Of a DNA stretch of 64,000 nt, positions 34,597-43,632 are shown one piece after another. Each line of letters starts with the position of its first letter. Within the stretch, counting starts at the first letter, position 1. A model generated the notes under the pieces. That model was given only the letters and a program-made list of their open reading frames with translations. It did not search any database and had not been told where the DNA came from. The stretch is from JBMOPD01 sp049323615 (lineage in GTDB: Bacteria > Bacillota > Desulfotomaculia > Desulfotomaculales > Desulfocucumaceae). The translations under genes were made by a program, and so were the position numbers. Where the stretch lies: assembly GCA_049323615.1 (NCBI GenBank), contig JBMOPD010000019.1:1-64000 (forward strand), given 5' to 3'.

Positions 34597-36114
34597 ATGA
34601 ATCTAGCCCTGAAGTTGGCCGAACAAAGTCAACTTTTTCCCGAAAAGGAAGCCATCGTATATTATGACCAGCGGCTTTCTTATAAACAGCTGAACGCCAT
34701 GGTAAACCGGCTGGCCAACGGGCTCAAGCAATCAGGGATTTTACCGGGCGACAGGGTGCTGCTGGTGCTTGAGAACTGCCCGGAGTTTATCATTTCCTAT
34801 TATGCCATAATAAAAATGCGGGGCATAGTGGTACCGGTCAACCCCCAGTATACCATGAACGAGTTCAGCCTGATTATGCTGGATGCCGAGCCCTCGGCGG
34901 TGATTACAAACCAGCAGCTGGCGCCCTTATTTAAAAAGCTGTCCCCGGAAATAGAAATAAAGAGCGGTATTATCGCCACCGGTTATGAAAACAGGGAAGA
35001 AGGAATACAGTCCTTTGAAAAAATACTCAGTATCGGATCAGATACATTCTCAGTTGATAAACCGGCCGGCCGGGACGACGTGGCAGTGCTGATGTATACT
35101 TCCGGCCATACAGCCTCACCCAAGGGGGTCATGCTGACCAACCACAACCTGTACAGCAACGCGGCAACCTTTGCCCAGTGCTGTAAAATGACGCCGGCCG
35201 ACCGTTCCCTGCTGATTGCCCCGGTCTATCATGCCGCGGCTCAAACCTGTGTTATGAACACCACCATCATAGCGGGCGCCACCCTGGTGGTGCACGACGG
35301 GTGGAAAGGGCCACAGCCCCTGCTGGAAGCCATCCAAAACGAGAAAATAACATTTTACTTCGGGCCGCCCACCATGTACGCACTGCTTGTCAAATACCCG
35401 GACACAGACAAGTACAACCTCAGTTCATGGCGGTATGCCTTAATCGGGGCGGCGCCCACCCCGCCGGACATTTTCAAAAGCTTTGAGGAAAAATTCGGTT
35501 TCCAGCTGACAGAAGGCTATGGACTGACCGAAACCTCGCCGGTCACAACCATTGTGCCCATTGACGGTTTGAAAAAAATAGGTTCGATAGGCATCCCCAT
35601 ACCCGGAGTAGAGGTAAAGCTGGTGGACTACGAGGACCAGGAGGTCCCCGTAAACCAGATCGGCGAAATCGTGGTCAAGGGCCCCAATGTCATGAAGGGT
35701 TACTATAAGCGCCCCGAGGAAACAAACTGGGTCATGCGGAACGGATGGTTCCATACCGGCGACCTCGCCTACAAGGACAGTGACGGGTATTATTATATCG
35801 TGGACAGGAAAAAAGACCTTATCATCAGAGGCGGCCTGAACATTTACCCGAGGGAAATAGAGGAAGTACTGTACTCCCACCCAATGATTTTCGACGCTGC
35901 GGTGGTGGGAGTGCCCGACCCCATTATGGGTGAGGAGGTCCTGGCCTTCGTGCTTTTAAGGGAAGGCAGCCAGATTACCCCCGAAGAAATACAGGAATTT
36001 TGTGTGAACAAACTGGCCCGGTATAAAATACCCAAGTATATCAGGTTTGTGGAAAACCTGCCCAAGACCACGTCAGGAAAGCTGCTCAGGGGAGAACTGC
36101 GCAAAATGCTTTAA
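34597..36114 (+). CDS. AMP-dependent acyl-CoA synthetase/ligase
   Basis: An adenylate-forming enzyme that activates a carboxylic acid with ATP and transfers it to CoA. Motifs in order: YTSGHTASPKGVMLTN (P-loop; the usual T is H here), GYGLTETSP, YKRPEETN, WFHTGDLAY, DRKKDLIIRGGLNIYP hinge and the C-terminal KTTSGKLLR with the catalytic Lys. Length 505 suits medium/long-chain fatty-acid or aryl ligases; the substrate cannot be read. The ribosome site is AAGGAGG. It stands alone, followed by a terminator. Confidence 0.9.
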   Translation: MNLALKLAEQSQLFPEKEAIVYYDQRLSYKQLNAMVNRLANGLKQSGILPGDRVLLVLENCPEFIISYYAIIKMRGIVVPVNPQYTMNEFSLIMLDAEPSAVITNQQLAPLFKKLSPEIEIKSGIIATGYENREEGIQSFEKILSIGSDTFSVDKPAGRDDVAVLMYTSGHTASPKGVMLTNHNLYSNAATFAQCCKMTPADRSLLIAPVYHAAAQTCVMNTTIIAGATLVVHDGWKGPQPLLEAIQNEKITFYFGPPTMYALLVKYPDTDKYNLSSWRYALIGAAPTPPDIFKSFEEKFGFQLTEGYGLTETSPVTTIVPIDGLKKIGSIGIPIPGVEVKLVDYEDQEVPVNQIGEIVVKGPNVMKGYYKRPEETNWVMRNGWFHTGDLAYKDSDGYYYIVDRKKDLIIRGGLNIYPREIEEVLYSHPMIFDAAVVGVPDPIMGEEVLAFVLLREGSQITPEEIQEFCVNKLARYKIPKYIRFVENLPKTTSGKLLRGELRKML

Positions 36115-36119
36115 ATACA

Positions 36120-36144
36120 GGCCCGCCAAAGGGCCATTTATTTT
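36120..36144 (+). terminator. Terminator of the acyl-CoA synthetase gene
   Basis: GGCCC-n6-GGGCC followed by ATTTATTTT, five bases past the stop codon. Confidence 0.65.
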
Positions 36145-36351
36145 GACACCACCATCGCCCCCCGGCCCCCAAGCCGGTATCCCTTTTCATGCGCCTTCAC
36201 GGTTCCTTTTCCGGCGCCATTATCAGCTTGGTTTTTGACTCGGCAAACCGGTTGTCTGAATATTTTTACTATTAAAACATAAAAGTGAAATATTGCACTA
36301 TCCCCCTTTATCTTTTATACTAAGGATAACAAAAAGAAGTGATCAAGGCAT

Positions 36352-36504
36352 GTGAAAAAGTTTACTAGCCGCAAGCACTGGGCGGCCATAAACATAAGAC
36401 CAAAAAAAGACAAAAAAGCCCGTTTCAGAGAAACCGAAAAGAAGCTTTTAAAGAATATGAGCCGACGCAAACAGAATGCTTCCTCACTCCCCGCCGGGGA
36501 GTAA
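36352..36504 (+). CDS. Small very basic protein (50 aa), uncertain
   Basis: A GTG start gives 50 residues rich in Lys/Arg (MKKFTSRKHWAAINIRPKK at the start, then KKARFRETEKKLLKNMSRRK). The ribosome site is modest (AAGTGATCAAGG). It could be a nucleic-acid-binding small protein or chance. The rest of the 36145-36565 stretch shows no gene. Confidence 0.4.
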   Translation: MKKFTSRKHWAAINIRPKKDKKARFRETEKKLLKNMSRRKQNASSLPAGE

Positions 36505-36565
36505 TGACAAGCAAAATTACAGGAAGCATATTTTTTAAACTAAAATTGTGCATAAAATCACATGA

Positions 36566-38348
36566 TTGTAGTGACTAAACTCTAATGGCAGTGGGACCAA
36601 AGCAACCGGTATGAACAAAAGCTGAAAGTAGGTGTGTAGTGATGTTTTTTCGCAAAGTAACCAGCAAAAGCAACGGAAAAGAATACACTTACGTAAAGCT
36701 GATTGAAAATTACCGGGAGGGTAATAAAGTAAAACAGCGCGTTATAGCCAACCTGGGCAACCTGGAAGACCTTACACCCGACAAGGTGCACGGGCTGATA
36801 ACCGGCCTGGCCAGAATATGCGGGCTGGATCCCGGGCCCCAGAATACCTTTGAAACCAAGAAAGTCTTGCAGTTCGGGGATGTGCTGGCGCTTCAGAAGG
36901 TATGGGAAGCACTGGGCATAACCCAAATAATACAGGACCTGATGGGTTCGGAAAAATCAGCGGTACTCCCGCTCCTGGTTGAGCTGATGGTAATGAACCA
37001 GGTGATTAAGCCCAAAAACAAGAAGGCCCTCAGCGAATGGTACCGGAACCTTTACTTCCCCCAGCTGGAAGGCAAAAATCTTTCGCCGGATCACTTTTCG
37101 CGGGCCCTGGACGCCCTCACAGCCATCAAGGAACCCCTGGAAAAGCAGCTTTTCCGGACCATCCAAAAACTTTTCCAGGTAGATTCGGGAACCATATACT
37201 GCCACCTGACCAGGGGGTTCTTCGAGCGGGCCGTAAATGAAAATAACGGCCAGCGCGGGAGCAGGTCTTTTATAACCCGGCCGCCCGAGAAAAAGCAGGT
37301 CGACATGGGTATCCTGGTTAACGAAAAGGGTATCCCCCTGGGCCACAGGGTGTTTATGGGCCACTTTGCGGACGGCGACACGGTGCCCCGGCGGATCAGC
37401 CAGTTAATGCAGCAGTACACCATAGACCACTGTATATTTGTGGGTGACCAAAACATAATTACTGAAGAAAATGTCAGGCTCCTGGTGGCTTACGGGTATC
37501 AGTACATAGTGGGCCTTGAACTGAGATTCAACCAGGAACCGGGCCCCCTGGAGAGCTACCTGGAAATGCCGCCGGAAACATTTGACGTTATTGACGACGA
37601 CCTTCTATACCGGGAAATTCAAACCGGGGAAAAACGCTATCTATTATGCTACAACCCTGAAAAGGCTGCCGAAAAAAAATTCATCCTGGAAAACCGGTTA
37701 AACAGCATTGAAAAAGAACTGTCAGAACTACAAAAATGGGTGGCCGACAGGTGCAGCTTCAACGCCAAGGCAAACTTTTACAAAGCCAACAACCTGCTTA
37801 AGGACACATTCTGCCGCCGCTATTTTGAGTGCATGTATGACGAAAAAAACAACACCTTCAGCTACCAGCGAAAACAGGATGTGATAGACAGGGAAATTTC
37901 CCTGAGCGGAAAGTTCGTTATAAAAACCAATGCCGGCAACCTCTCCCCCCTGGAAGTCATCAGCGCATACACCCATTACGCGGAGGCGAGGGACGCATTT
38001 CGCATCATCAAGAACAATGACGCCAACTCAGGAGACTATACCGAATCACGGATCAGAGGATATGTATTTACCTCAGTGCTGGCCTACCTGATGGAAAAGG
38101 CCCTGGAAAACATACTGCGGCAGCACAATATTGAAATAAGCGCCAGAAACGCCCTGGAAATCCTTGAGGATATCAAGCTTACGGTAATTGAAATGAACAA
38201 CAGGGAAACCCGTTATATCACCCCCACTCACGCGATACAGAAAGAGATCCTCTCGGCCCTGGGTGTATCTGATGTACCCAGAACACTGGTAAAGGGGGCG
38301 GTTTTATAGAGCTGTGCATGTGATTTATTGTACTATTTGTCACTACAA
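36566..38348 (+). mobile_element. IS1634-like insertion sequence
   Basis: Ten-base terminal inverted repeats TTGTAGTGAC (36566-36575) and GTCACTACAA (38339-38348) bracket one transposase gene, giving about 1.78 kb. No convincing target-site duplication is visible. A second inverted pair, AAATCACATG at 36554 just outside the left end and CATGTGATTT at 38318 just inside the right end, breaks the expected symmetry and may mark an older or alternative boundary. Confidence 0.6.
36642..38309 (+). CDS. IS1634-family transposase, catalytic Asp altered
   Basis: A 555-residue DDE transposase of the IS1634 group: RKVTSKSNGKEYTYVKLIE start, KQRVIANLGNLEDL, a GIPLGHRVFMGHFADGDTV block, IFVGDQNIITEENVR (second Asp) and ESRIRGYVFTSVLAYLME (Glu). 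In the first motif, usually Y-D-x-T-T-x-Y-F-E, the window protein has C-H-L-T-R-G-F-F-E with His189 where Asp is expected. Unless the residue is supplied from nearby, the enzyme is inactive or has been put to another use. The frame is otherwise intact. The ATG is chosen over the GTG directly before it. Confidence 0.8.
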   Translation: MFFRKVTSKSNGKEYTYVKLIENYREGNKVKQRVIANLGNLEDLTPDKVHGLITGLARICGLDPGPQNTFETKKVLQFGDVLALQKVWEALGITQIIQDLMGSEKSAVLPLLVELMVMNQVIKPKNKKALSEWYRNLYFPQLEGKNLSPDHFSRALDALTAIKEPLEKQLFRTIQKLFQVDSGTIYCHLTRGFFERAVNENNGQRGSRSFITRPPEKKQVDMGILVNEKGIPLGHRVFMGHFADGDTVPRRISQLMQQYTIDHCIFVGDQNIITEENVRLLVAYGYQYIVGLELRFNQEPGPLESYLEMPPETFDVIDDDLLYREIQTGEKRYLLCYNPEKAAEKKFILENRLNSIEKELSELQKWVADRCSFNAKANFYKANNLLKDTFCRRYFECMYDEKNNTFSYQRKQDVIDREISLSGKFVIKTNAGNLSPLEVISAYTHYAEARDAFRIIKNNDANSGDYTESRIRGYVFTSVLAYLMEKALENILRQHNIEISARNALEILEDIKLTVIEMNNRETRYITPTHAIQKEILSALGVSDVPRTLVKGAVL

Positions 38349-38369
38349 ACAATTTCGGGAGGGATTAAA

Positions 38370-38531
38370 ATGCTGGAAACCCTTGGTGAATATGTAAAAA
38401 CTCTATACGGTGCGGATAAAAATTTATACGGGCTGGTATCCCTGGGGATCATGGCCGGTATGGGTGTCTCCCTGGGGCTGCTGACCGAACTGGTACTCCG
38501 CATACTGGGAATAAAAGGCGGAGCGCACTGA
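38370..38531 (+). CDS. Small membrane protein (53 aa) ahead of TauE
   Basis: ATG with CGGGAGGG eight bases upstream. Residues 18-48 form one membrane helix (YGLVSLGIMAGMGVSLGLL) after an amphipathic start. No family recognised. It begins 22 bases after the IS end and lies 67 bases before the TauE-like permease, so it is likely in the same operon, possibly as a small subunit. Confidence 0.65.
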   Translation: MLETLGEYVKTLYGADKNLYGLVSLGIMAGMGVSLGLLTELVLRILGIKGGAH

Positions 38532-38598
38532 ACTTAAAAATAAGGGTTTGAGGGAACAACGGTAATAGAAAGATAAATAGATTAAGGAGGTAAGGGGA

Positions 38599-39636
38599 AT
38601 GTATCTGCCAATTGCTGATACGGTAGTTAACCCCTACGCGCTGCTCTTAATCGGGTTCTGCGTAGGTGTACTGGGAGGTTTCTTTGGGGTAGGCGGCGCC
38701 TTCATGGTGACCCCGGCCCTGAACATATTCGGATTCCCCATGGCTTTTGCCATCGGCACCGACATCGCGCACATATTCGGCAAATCGATTGTGGCCACCT
38801 TCAAGCACGCATTACTGAAACACGTTGACTGGAAACTGGGTGTTATAGTTGGTTTGACCGGTATGTACGGAGTGAACCTGGGCAAACAGACAATCATGTA
38901 CCTTGAAAAAATTGGCCAGGTGGGGCCTGTTGTACGTATAGTTTACATCGCCCTGCTGTTCGCGGTGGGCGCCTTCATGCTGGCGGAGTACATCAAATTC
39001 CAAAAGAGGCAGGAGCTCAACGAGGACGGCAGCCTGAAGGCGGAATCCGACACTTCCGCTATTGCCCTTAAACTGCAAAAGCTGAGAATACCCCCGATGA
39101 TCTCCCTCCCCACCTCGGGCATCAGGGCCTACTCACTGTGGCTCATTGTCGCCCTGGGGATTTTCACCGGTTTTGTTTCCGGCTTCCTGGGGGTAGGCGG
39201 GGGATTTGTAAGGGTGCCGATGTTCATCTACCTGATGGGCCTGCCCACCACGGTGGCGGTGGGAACCGACCTGCTGGGAATACTGATTTCCAACTCCTGG
39301 GGATCATATGTATACGCTTCAGCCGGTCGGGTTGAGATTGTGGGCGCCATGGTGATGCTGCTGGGAGCCGGAGTGGGCGCCCAGATCGGTTCGGTGGCCA
39401 CGGCCTACGTCAAAGGAATGCGCATCCGCCTGTACTTCGCCATCACTGTATTACTGGCCGGGGTAGCGGTTATATTCAAGCAGATCCACTGGGCCACCGC
39501 CGCCGGTGTGCTGATGCTGGGGTCGGCCTGCACCTTAAGCGCCGTGGTGATTATCCTCTTAATCAAGGGCGTGGCCGAAGCCAGGCAGGCGCAGCTGGAG
39601 GTGCATACCCAAAGAGCTGTGCAGAACGTAAGATAA
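38599..39636 (+). CDS. TauE/SafE-family anion permease
   Basis: A 345-residue membrane protein with about eight to nine helices in two repeats. Each repeat carries the family signature: GGFFGVGGAFMVTPAL (about 26-41) and SGFLGVGGGFVRVPMFIYL (about 195-213). TauE/SafE proteins move sulfite, sulfoacetate or other sulfur anions. A polar loop (about 137-165) divides the halves. The AAGGAGG ribosome site is strong. The setting upstream of the sulfate-reduction cluster and beside TIGR02186- and YezD-like genes favours a sulfur anion; direction of transport is unknown. Confidence 0.88.
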   Translation: MYLPIADTVVNPYALLLIGFCVGVLGGFFGVGGAFMVTPALNIFGFPMAFAIGTDIAHIFGKSIVATFKHALLKHVDWKLGVIVGLTGMYGVNLGKQTIMYLEKIGQVGPVVRIVYIALLFAVGAFMLAEYIKFQKRQELNEDGSLKAESDTSAIALKLQKLRIPPMISLPTSGIRAYSLWLIVALGIFTGFVSGFLGVGGGFVRVPMFIYLMGLPTTVAVGTDLLGILISNSWGSYVYASAGRVEIVGAMVMLLGAGVGAQIGSVATAYVKGMRIRLYFAITVLLAGVAVIFKQIHWATAAGVLMLGSACTLSAVVIILLIKGVAEARQAQLEVHTQRAVQNVR

Positions 39637-39688
39637 ACCCATGGTAAAGGTATAAATAAAAATAATAAAATTTAAGGAGGCTGAGACT

Positions 39689-40261
39689 ATGTCTACTGAG
39701 AAAAAAATAGTTGATATCATGGTTTCCCCCGACAATTACACGGCGGTAACAGCCGGCGCGGGGTTCAGGGAAATTGTCGGTGCCCTTAAAAAATCCCTTA
39801 CATCCGGTGGGCCGGACACCATACTGGTCTATGACAACAACCTGCTGGCCGGGTTCATCGGCTTCGGGGAAGTGCTGAACGCCATCGAAGCCCAATTTTT
39901 AAAAGGCGGCACGTACCGCGGCTGGACTGTCAACAAGGAGTGGGCCATACCGGTGTTCTGGGAAGGCCTGTTCACAGACCGCTGCATTGAGGCCACCGGT
40001 AAAAAAGCCGGGGAAATAATGAAGCCGGTTCAGTTTGCGGTGGAAACCGGGGACCCGTTAATTAAGGCGGTATACGGCATGACAAAGCACTCCACCGGGA
40101 ACCTGCCTGTATTACGGGACGGCCTGGTGGCAGGAATAGTCCGCAGCAAGGAACTGTTCCTGGAAGTCAGCATACTGGCCGGCAGCGCCGGGGCGCCGGT
40201 CTTCACCCTGGACAGAATGCAGGCCGCAGGCGGCAAAACGGCAGCCAACAGCAGCGGTTAA
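39689..40261 (+). CDS. CBS-domain pair protein
   Basis: About 190 residues with two CBS motifs (roughly 8-75 with ILVYDNNLLAGFIGFGEVL, and 108-165 with GNLPVLRDGLVAGIVRSKEL). CBS pairs bind adenosyl ligands such as AMP, ATP or SAM and gate partner proteins. It follows the TauE gene by 52 bases, so it may sense adenylate charge for the transporter. No catalytic domain is attached. Confidence 0.8.
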   Translation: MSTEKKIVDIMVSPDNYTAVTAGAGFREIVGALKKSLTSGGPDTILVYDNNLLAGFIGFGEVLNAIEAQFLKGGTYRGWTVNKEWAIPVFWEGLFTDRCIEATGKKAGEIMKPVQFAVETGDPLIKAVYGMTKHSTGNLPVLRDGLVAGIVRSKELFLEVSILAGSAGAPVFTLDRMQAAGGKTAANSSG

Positions 40262-40294
40262 CAGTCTGGCGCCGAAATATACCGGGGGCCGTCA

Positions 40295-40323
40295 TTGACA
40301 AAAATACCGCCCTTTGTTACTAT
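40295..40323 (+). promoter_or_regulatory. Promoter of the two-component operon
   Basis: TTGACA (40295-40300), 17 bases, TACTAT (40318-40323), about 120 bases before the kinase ATG. The remaining leader shows no gene. Confidence 0.65.
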
Positions 40324-40445
40324 TACAGTAAATAAATAATATGCCGAATCGAAAAACGATAGGCCGGGCCTCTTGCCAGAAGTTTCCATGGCGATGAGGT
40401 TAAGGGTCTATTTCTTTTTTAATGATGTAATAACCGGAGGGTTGC

Positions 40446-41948
40446 ATGATAAGGTTAATCAGGCAGGGCTTCAGGGCTCAGATGGTTATTGTGGTGACCG
40501 TGCTCCTGCTGATACCTGTGATAGTCTTATTCTATGACATATTTTTCCTGGAAAGGTCCGAGGATGTTCTTTTAACCAACTCTGAAAAAAAATTATCCGG
40601 CATTGCCGATTCGATGGCCAGTCAGATATATGAAAAAATTAATATAAAAAATGGCAATGGCGGCAACGGACACGACTTTAACCTGGTCATGAAGCAGGCC
40701 TTTGATGAAGTGGCCGTCCCCATGTCAAGAAGCTATAACGGTGTCCGCCTGTGTATGTACATCGTGGAAACAGACAAAATTTATATACACGGTTTTATCC
40801 ATGAATATAAAATAAGGCCCCCCGAAGAGCAAATTGCACGGGAAAAACGCATCCGCAACGAAGCAGCCGCCGGGATCAGCGCCGTGGTTTCCAGCGGCAT
40901 CCCAATAACCAGGGTGGGCAAGACCTGGGATGACAATTTTCTGGAATGTCTGGTGCCGATTGTCAATCACTCCAAAATAGTGGCCGTGGTTTGGGCGGAG
41001 GAACGCATCCACCCGGCATTCGCCCAAAGCCGGAATGCCCGCAAGATTATCATGTATGTAATCGCTTTTCTGTTTATCTCCGGTATCGCGGGCACCATGC
41101 TGGCCACCAACCGGGTCAGCGCCAGGGTGGAAGAGATAAAAATAGGCCTTAAGGAAATTGAAGGGGACTTTGACAGAAGGATTCCCCCCATGGCGGGGGA
41201 CCTGGGTGAAATATCAGCGGCCATAAACAAGATGGCCCAGGGGCTGGCCGAAAAGAAACAGCTGGAAGAGCAGCTTAAAAGATCCGAGGGACTGGCCACC
41301 CTCGGCAGGCTGGTGGCCGATATCGCCCATGAGCTGCGCAATCCGATGTGTGTCATTCAGGCCACCACCGAGTTGATCGCAGAAGAGATTACCAAAAACA
41401 ACATCCCGGATATGGATGAACATATCAAAATGGTCACCGCCCAGCTGGAGCGCCTCAACACATTATCCGCCCAATTGCTGGATTTCGGGCGCAGCGAGGG
41501 TTACCGGGTGGAAAACCTGGACCTGAACGAAGCAGTCAGGGAAGTCATCCAGTACATTCAGCCCCTGACTGATAAAAGCAATATCAGCCTCAACCTCTGC
41601 CAGGATGATGGCATTAAAACTTTTCAGGGCAACCGGGAAAAGCTGCACCAGGTATTCATCAATATAATTATGAACGCCATCCAGGCCATGCCCGGGGGCG
41701 GAACACTGGACATAAAAACCTTTCAGCCCCGGGAAGATAAAATATGCGTAACCATACGGGACTATGGCATAGGCATTAAAAAGGACAGCATACCGCAAAT
41801 ATTTGAACCTTTCTACACCGAGAAAAATGGAGGCACCGGCCTGGGCCTGGCCATAAGTCAGGAGATAATAAAAATTCACCGGGGGTCCATTGATATAGAC
41901 AGTGAACCCGGAAAAGGAACCACTTTCACAATTTGTTTTCCCGTTTGA
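40446..41948 (+). CDS. Membrane sensor histidine kinase
   Basis: Two membrane helices (about 12-31 and 200-221) enclose an extracytoplasmic sensor of some 165 residues with no recognised subfamily. Then come a HAMP-like linker (about 220-275), the phospho-acceptor DIAHELRNPM with His295, N box NIIMNAIQAMPGGG, G1 DYGIGIK and G2 GGTGLGLAISQEI. The H box suits the NtrB/KinA-like class. The stand-alone receiver follows 51 bases downstream. Signal unknown; linkage suggests a sulfur compound. Confidence 0.9.
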   Translation: MIRLIRQGFRAQMVIVVTVLLLIPVIVLFYDIFFLERSEDVLLTNSEKKLSGIADSMASQIYEKINIKNGNGGNGHDFNLVMKQAFDEVAVPMSRSYNGVRLCMYIVETDKIYIHGFIHEYKIRPPEEQIAREKRIRNEAAAGISAVVSSGIPITRVGKTWDDNFLECLVPIVNHSKIVAVVWAEERIHPAFAQSRNARKIIMYVIAFLFISGIAGTMLATNRVSARVEEIKIGLKEIEGDFDRRIPPMAGDLGEISAAINKMAQGLAEKKQLEEQLKRSEGLATLGRLVADIAHELRNPMCVIQATTELIAEEITKNNIPDMDEHIKMVTAQLERLNTLSAQLLDFGRSEGYRVENLDLNEAVREVIQYIQPLTDKSNISLNLCQDDGIKTFQGNREKLHQVFINIIMNAIQAMPGGGTLDIKTFQPREDKICVTIRDYGIGIKKDSIPQIFEPFYTEKNGGTGLGLAISQEIIKIHRGSIDIDSEPGKGTTFTICFPV

Positions 41949-41999
41949 TTCTTGCCGGGGAGCATGAGGGTGAACAATCGCCGGAGGAGGCAATTGGAA

Positions 42000-42380
42000 A
42001 TGGCGGAAGCCAGGGTTTTAATCATCGACGATGAAAAGGGTATGCGGTGGGCACTGGAAAAAGCCTTGCAAAGCGAAGGCTATGACGTTATTACCGTTGA
42101 CAACGGCTATGACGGCATATCGGTGCTTGATCAATCTTCCGTTTCGCTTATCCTGCTTGACTATAAAATGCCTGAACTGGACGGCCTGGAGACCTTGCTG
42201 AGAATAAAGCAGAACCATCCGCACATCCCGGTTATTTTCATGACCGCCTTCAGCAGCATGCCAACGGCCCTGGAGGCAATAAAACGGGGAGCCGTGGGCT
42301 ACATTACCAAGCCCTTCCAGTTGGGCGACCTGAAGTCAGCTATACGGAGAGCCATTGATCAGTCGGTCTTTGTCAATTGA
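42000..42380 (+). CDS. Stand-alone response regulator receiver
   Basis: A 126-residue receiver only: acidic pair IIDDEKG (Asp10-Asp11), phospho-acceptor Asp54 in LLDYKMPELDG, Thr in FMTAFSS and Lys in YITKPFQ. It resembles Spo0F or the receivers of NtrC-type regulators, with no output domain, so it must act through another protein or phosphorelay. The ATG at 42000 with AGGAGG upstream is preferred to a TTG at 41952. Confidence 0.9.
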   Translation: MAEARVLIIDDEKGMRWALEKALQSEGYDVITVDNGYDGISVLDQSSVSLILLDYKMPELDGLETLLRIKQNHPHIPVIFMTAFSSMPTALEAIKRGAVGYITKPFQLGDLKSAIRRAIDQSVFVN

Positions 42381-42416
42381 CTCACTATAAAAAAATATAT
42401 AGAGGGGGGACGCGTC

Positions 42417-43229
42417 ATGTTGAAAGCAAAGGAAGTGCGGACAGCTCTGTACCGGCCTGTGCAGGTGTGTTTAGTGTGCCTTTTAGCCCTGGCTCTGGCG
42501 CTTACTCTGTTCCCCCGGGTTTCTGCCGCCGGCATACTGGACATAAATGATCCCCAGGTCGATTCTTCATCCCTCTTTTCCGGGGCCAAGCTGACCTTTT
42601 CCGGCAGTGTTGACGAAGAATGCGATGTTATTATAAAAGTTGTCGGCCCGGGTAAAAAGGTGGTTTTGGGCAACGACGGGCTGGTTCCGTCCCACTACTC
42701 CGTGGTGGATAACCTGCCGCGCCAGTATAAGATACTGAGCTCCTGCGGTATTAACGATATTGCTCCGGAAATTAAAAACACCCTGGGCCTGACAAATGAT
42801 TTCAGCGTACTGAGAAACAAGGCGGTTGCATATTTACAGTGGGATGAAAAGAAGGTGCCGCAGACCGGACCGGAACGCGAAAAGCAGATAAACAAGGCTA
42901 TCCTTGTAAATGAACAAAATGGTCACTACAGGTTCATAGAGAACAGTATACAAATAGAGGGCGGTGAATTTAAAGGCACTCTCCATGTGGGGCGCCGGGA
43001 GTACAGCCCCCGGATGCAGGTACAGGTTATTGCGCTCAAGGATAACGTGGTAGTTGACCAAAAAATTCAAACCGTCAGCGTGCCGCTGAATTTCTTCACC
43101 AGGCCCATTGATATAGAAAAAGAACCTTTCCTCTTCACAGGCATATTCTTTTGCCTGACCATACTGGCCGTAACCGGCGTTGATGAAATAATCGGCAGGA
43201 GAGCCCGGACGGCCTTTACAAACAGCTGA
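42417..43229 (+). CDS. TIGR02186-like membrane-anchored protein
   Basis: A secreted-type N terminus (helix about 15-36, VCLVCLLALALALTLF, then VSAA cleavage site), an all-beta extracytoplasmic body with FSGAKLTFSGSVDEECDVIIKV (key block GAKLTFSG), and a C-terminal membrane helix (about 237-255) followed by RRAR. This layout and the FSG block match the TIGR02186 family ('Alph_Pro_TM'), which in proteobacteria is often next to TauE/SafE permeases. A role as external partner of the permease here is inferred. Confidence 0.65.
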   Translation: MLKAKEVRTALYRPVQVCLVCLLALALALTLFPRVSAAGILDINDPQVDSSSLFSGAKLTFSGSVDEECDVIIKVVGPGKKVVLGNDGLVPSHYSVVDNLPRQYKILSSCGINDIAPEIKNTLGLTNDFSVLRNKAVAYLQWDEKKVPQTGPEREKQINKAILVNEQNGHYRFIENSIQIEGGEFKGTLHVGRREYSPRMQVQVIALKDNVVVDQKIQTVSVPLNFFTRPIDIEKEPFLFTGIFFCLTILAVTGVDEIIGRRARTAFTNS

Positions 43230-43287
43230 TTATCTGATAAGATAATTGTGAATGTATGTACATAAGTTCTGAAAGGGAGTTAATAAA

Positions 43288-43509
43288 TTGTCTGACGACA
43301 GTACTGTTTCCCGGATACTCAGTAACAGGGAAAAGCAGTTGATAAAATTTATAAGGGAACTGGGATGGGGAGAAGTAAGAATACGTGTTGAAAACGGCCA
43401 GCCCGTACTGATATACGAAGCCATCAAAACTGTAAGGCTGGACGACCAGGGGCCGAATGTGCCCCGGAAACCGGCCAGCCGCAAAACCACCACAGGCACC
43501 GCCCTTTAG
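43288..43509 (+). CDS. yezD: YezD-like DUF2292 small protein
   Basis: TTG start with GGGAG eight bases upstream. Of 73 residues, 18-50 (KQLIKFIRELGWGEVRIRV, then ENGQPVLIYEAIKTVRL) match the DUF2292/YezD family, known mainly from sulfur-assimilation operons. The C-terminal 20 residues are basic and probably disordered. It fits the sulfur theme of the island; its action is unknown. Confidence 0.72.
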   Translation: MSDDSTVSRILSNREKQLIKFIRELGWGEVRIRVENGQPVLIYEAIKTVRLDDQGPNVPRKPASRKTTTGTAL

Positions 43510-43536
43510 CCCGGATGACGGGTGTTGATAACCTGG

Positions 43537-43569
43537 AAAAGCCATGTACTTGTGGCTTTTTATTTTTTA
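43537..43569 (+). terminator. Terminator after the YezD-like gene
   Basis: AAAAGCCA-n8-TGGCTTTT followed by TATTTTTTA, closing the kinase-to-YezD transcript. Confidence 0.75.
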
Positions 43570-43632
43570 TTGGTTGCCGGCCATGGAGGATTTTTCTTCT
43601 ATATTGGAGAAAATAAATTGGGGGGTGAAAAG

